Assembly: GCA_040365065.1 (NCBI GenBank)
Contig: BAABNI010000001.1
Span: forward strand, 372,001 to 436,000
Length of the DNA stretch: 64,000 nt
Direction of reading: 5' to 3'
Source: Pelagadaptatus aseana
GTDB lineage: Bacteria > Pseudomonadota > Gammaproteobacteria > Pseudomonadales > Cellvibrionaceae
The notes beneath the pieces are model-generated. The model was not told the origin of the DNA. It made no database searches and saw nothing but the letters and a program-made list of their open reading frames with translations. Numbering within the stretch: position 1 is the stretch's first letter; every line of letters starts with the position of its first letter. Positions 63,242 through 64,000 of the stretch are shown here, piece after piece. Made by a program: the position numbers and the translations under genes.

Positions 63242-63952
63242 TCAAACTACGGGGGCCGCCGCCGGCTGAGTCGAAAAGCGGTAACCCGCTCCCCTTACCG
63301 TTTGCACATACTGATCACAACCTTCAGGCTGCAGGGCTTTGCGCAAGCGGCGGATGTGCACATCCACGGTGCGCTCTTCCACGTAGACATTGCCACCCCA
63401 GACGTGATCGAGCAGCTGACCCCGGCTGTAGACCCGCTCCTGATGGGCCATAAAGAACTCCAGCAGGCGATACTCCGTGGGCCCCATGGCTATGGATGTT
63501 CCGGCAATACTGACCCGGTGACTGACCGGGTCAAGCAGCAGATTGCCCACCTGGCAGGGCTCACCCTGAGACGAGCTGCCAGCACGGCGCAAAACCGCCT
63601 TGAGTCGTGCGGTTAATTCCCGTGGGGAAAAAGGTTTGGTGATGTAATCATCCGCGCCCACTTCCAGACCCTGAACCTTGTTGTCCTCTTCACCCTTGGC
63701 CGTCAGCATGATGATGGGGATGTCGGCGGTCAGGTCGTCCTTTTTGAGCCTGCGAGCCAATTCGATGCCATTGGTACCGGGCATCATCCAATCCAGCAGA
63801 ATCAAATCCGGCTTGTGATCCACAATCAGACTGTGCGCATCCTGAGCGTTGTCGGCTTCCAGACATTGGTAATCGGCCATTTCCAAGGCCAGACGCAACA
63901 TATCGCGAATAGGGGCCTCGTCGTCCACGATTAAAATGGTCTTGTCAGACAT
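63242..63952 (-). CDS. phoB: Phosphate regulon response regulator PhoB
   Basis: 236 residues from the ATG at 63952. Receiver domain with DDEAPIRDML, the phospho-acceptor in LILLDWMMPGTNGIEL, KPFSPRELTARLKAVLRR; C-terminal winged-helix DNA-binding domain with LLEFFMAHQERVYSRGQLLDHVWGGNVYVEERTVDVHIRRLRKAL. Activates phosphate-starvation genes after phosphorylation by PhoR. Its promoter lies at or beyond the right edge. Confidence 0.96.
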   Translation of the reverse strand: MSDKTILIVDDEAPIRDMLRLALEMADYQCLEADNAQDAHSLIVDHKPDLILLDWMMPGTNGIELARRLKKDDLTADIPIIMLTAKGEEDNKVQGLEVGADDYITKPFSPRELTARLKAVLRRAGSSSQGEPCQVGNLLLDPVSHRVSIAGTSIAMGPTEYRLLEFFMAHQERVYSRGQLLDHVWGGNVYVEERTVDVHIRRLRKALQPEGCDQYVQTVRGAGYRFSTQPAAAPVV

Positions 63953-64000
63953 AAACCTCACCCTGTATCCATTCTCAACTAAAACTAGCTTCGCATTAGA

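Overview
The window looks like a chromosomal segment of a marine-type gammaproteobacterium, probably of the Cellvibrionales or a neighbouring order (for example Spongiibacteraceae-like). I infer this from gene order: argH-algZ-algR-hemC-hemD-hemX-hemY, cyaA-lptM-lysA-dapF-DUF484-xerC and rph-yicC-gmk-rpoZ-spoT-ridA are blocks shared with Pseudomonas-like genomes. Class I CyaA, a SutA-like protein and a TorF-type porin fit this too. No tRNA, rRNA or CRISPR array was seen.

Layout. (1) 0-6 kb: a minus-strand run of small accessory genes: start of a nitronate monooxygenase, YqaE/Pmp3, DUF1330, ABA4-like, MBL-fold, STAS, GFA, NnrU, GNAT and several small membrane proteins. (2) 6.2-9.6 kb: an operon of phytanoyl-CoA-dioxygenase-like, ABM and ketopantoate-reductase-like genes, divergent from a TetR regulator, with two matching inverted repeats in the shared promoter region. 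(3) 10.7-22.5 kb: a chromosomal integron. The integrase gene (21509-22495, +) sits beside attI, and about 17 gene cassettes run away from it on the minus strand, separated by attC sites. Cassette products are mostly small membrane proteins and uncharacterised proteins, plus a GyrI-like protein, a tautomerase pair, a PaaI-type thioesterase and a Trp-rich TIGR02450 protein. Three cassettes lack a convincing gene and are diverged copies of one ~250-bp sequence. attC sites are well formed near attI and decay toward the distal end.

(4) 22.6-44.9 kb: core metabolism and regulation: ilvD, ubiD, an MscS channel, the hemCDXY operon, the algZ/algR two-component pair (algR carries an in-frame TAG), argH, a hybrid sensor kinase, cyaA, lptM, lysA, dapF, DUF484, xerC, a SutA-like regulator and DUF523. 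(5) 44.9-48.5 kb: a nitrogen locus read leftward, porin-glnK-amtB-glnK, headed by a good sigma-54 promoter with an upstream NtrC-type palindrome. (6) 48.5-64 kb: ubiK, rep helicase, a periplasmic-binding/GGDEF protein, comM, an MFS transporter, rph, yicC, gmk, rpoZ, spoT, ridA and phoB-phoR.

Three intergenic sites (27.2, 48.8 and 49.5 kb) carry related inverted repeats of a dispersed element. The most interesting region is the integron, especially its repeated gene-less cassettes and a prepilin-like membrane protein in the attI-proximal cassette.
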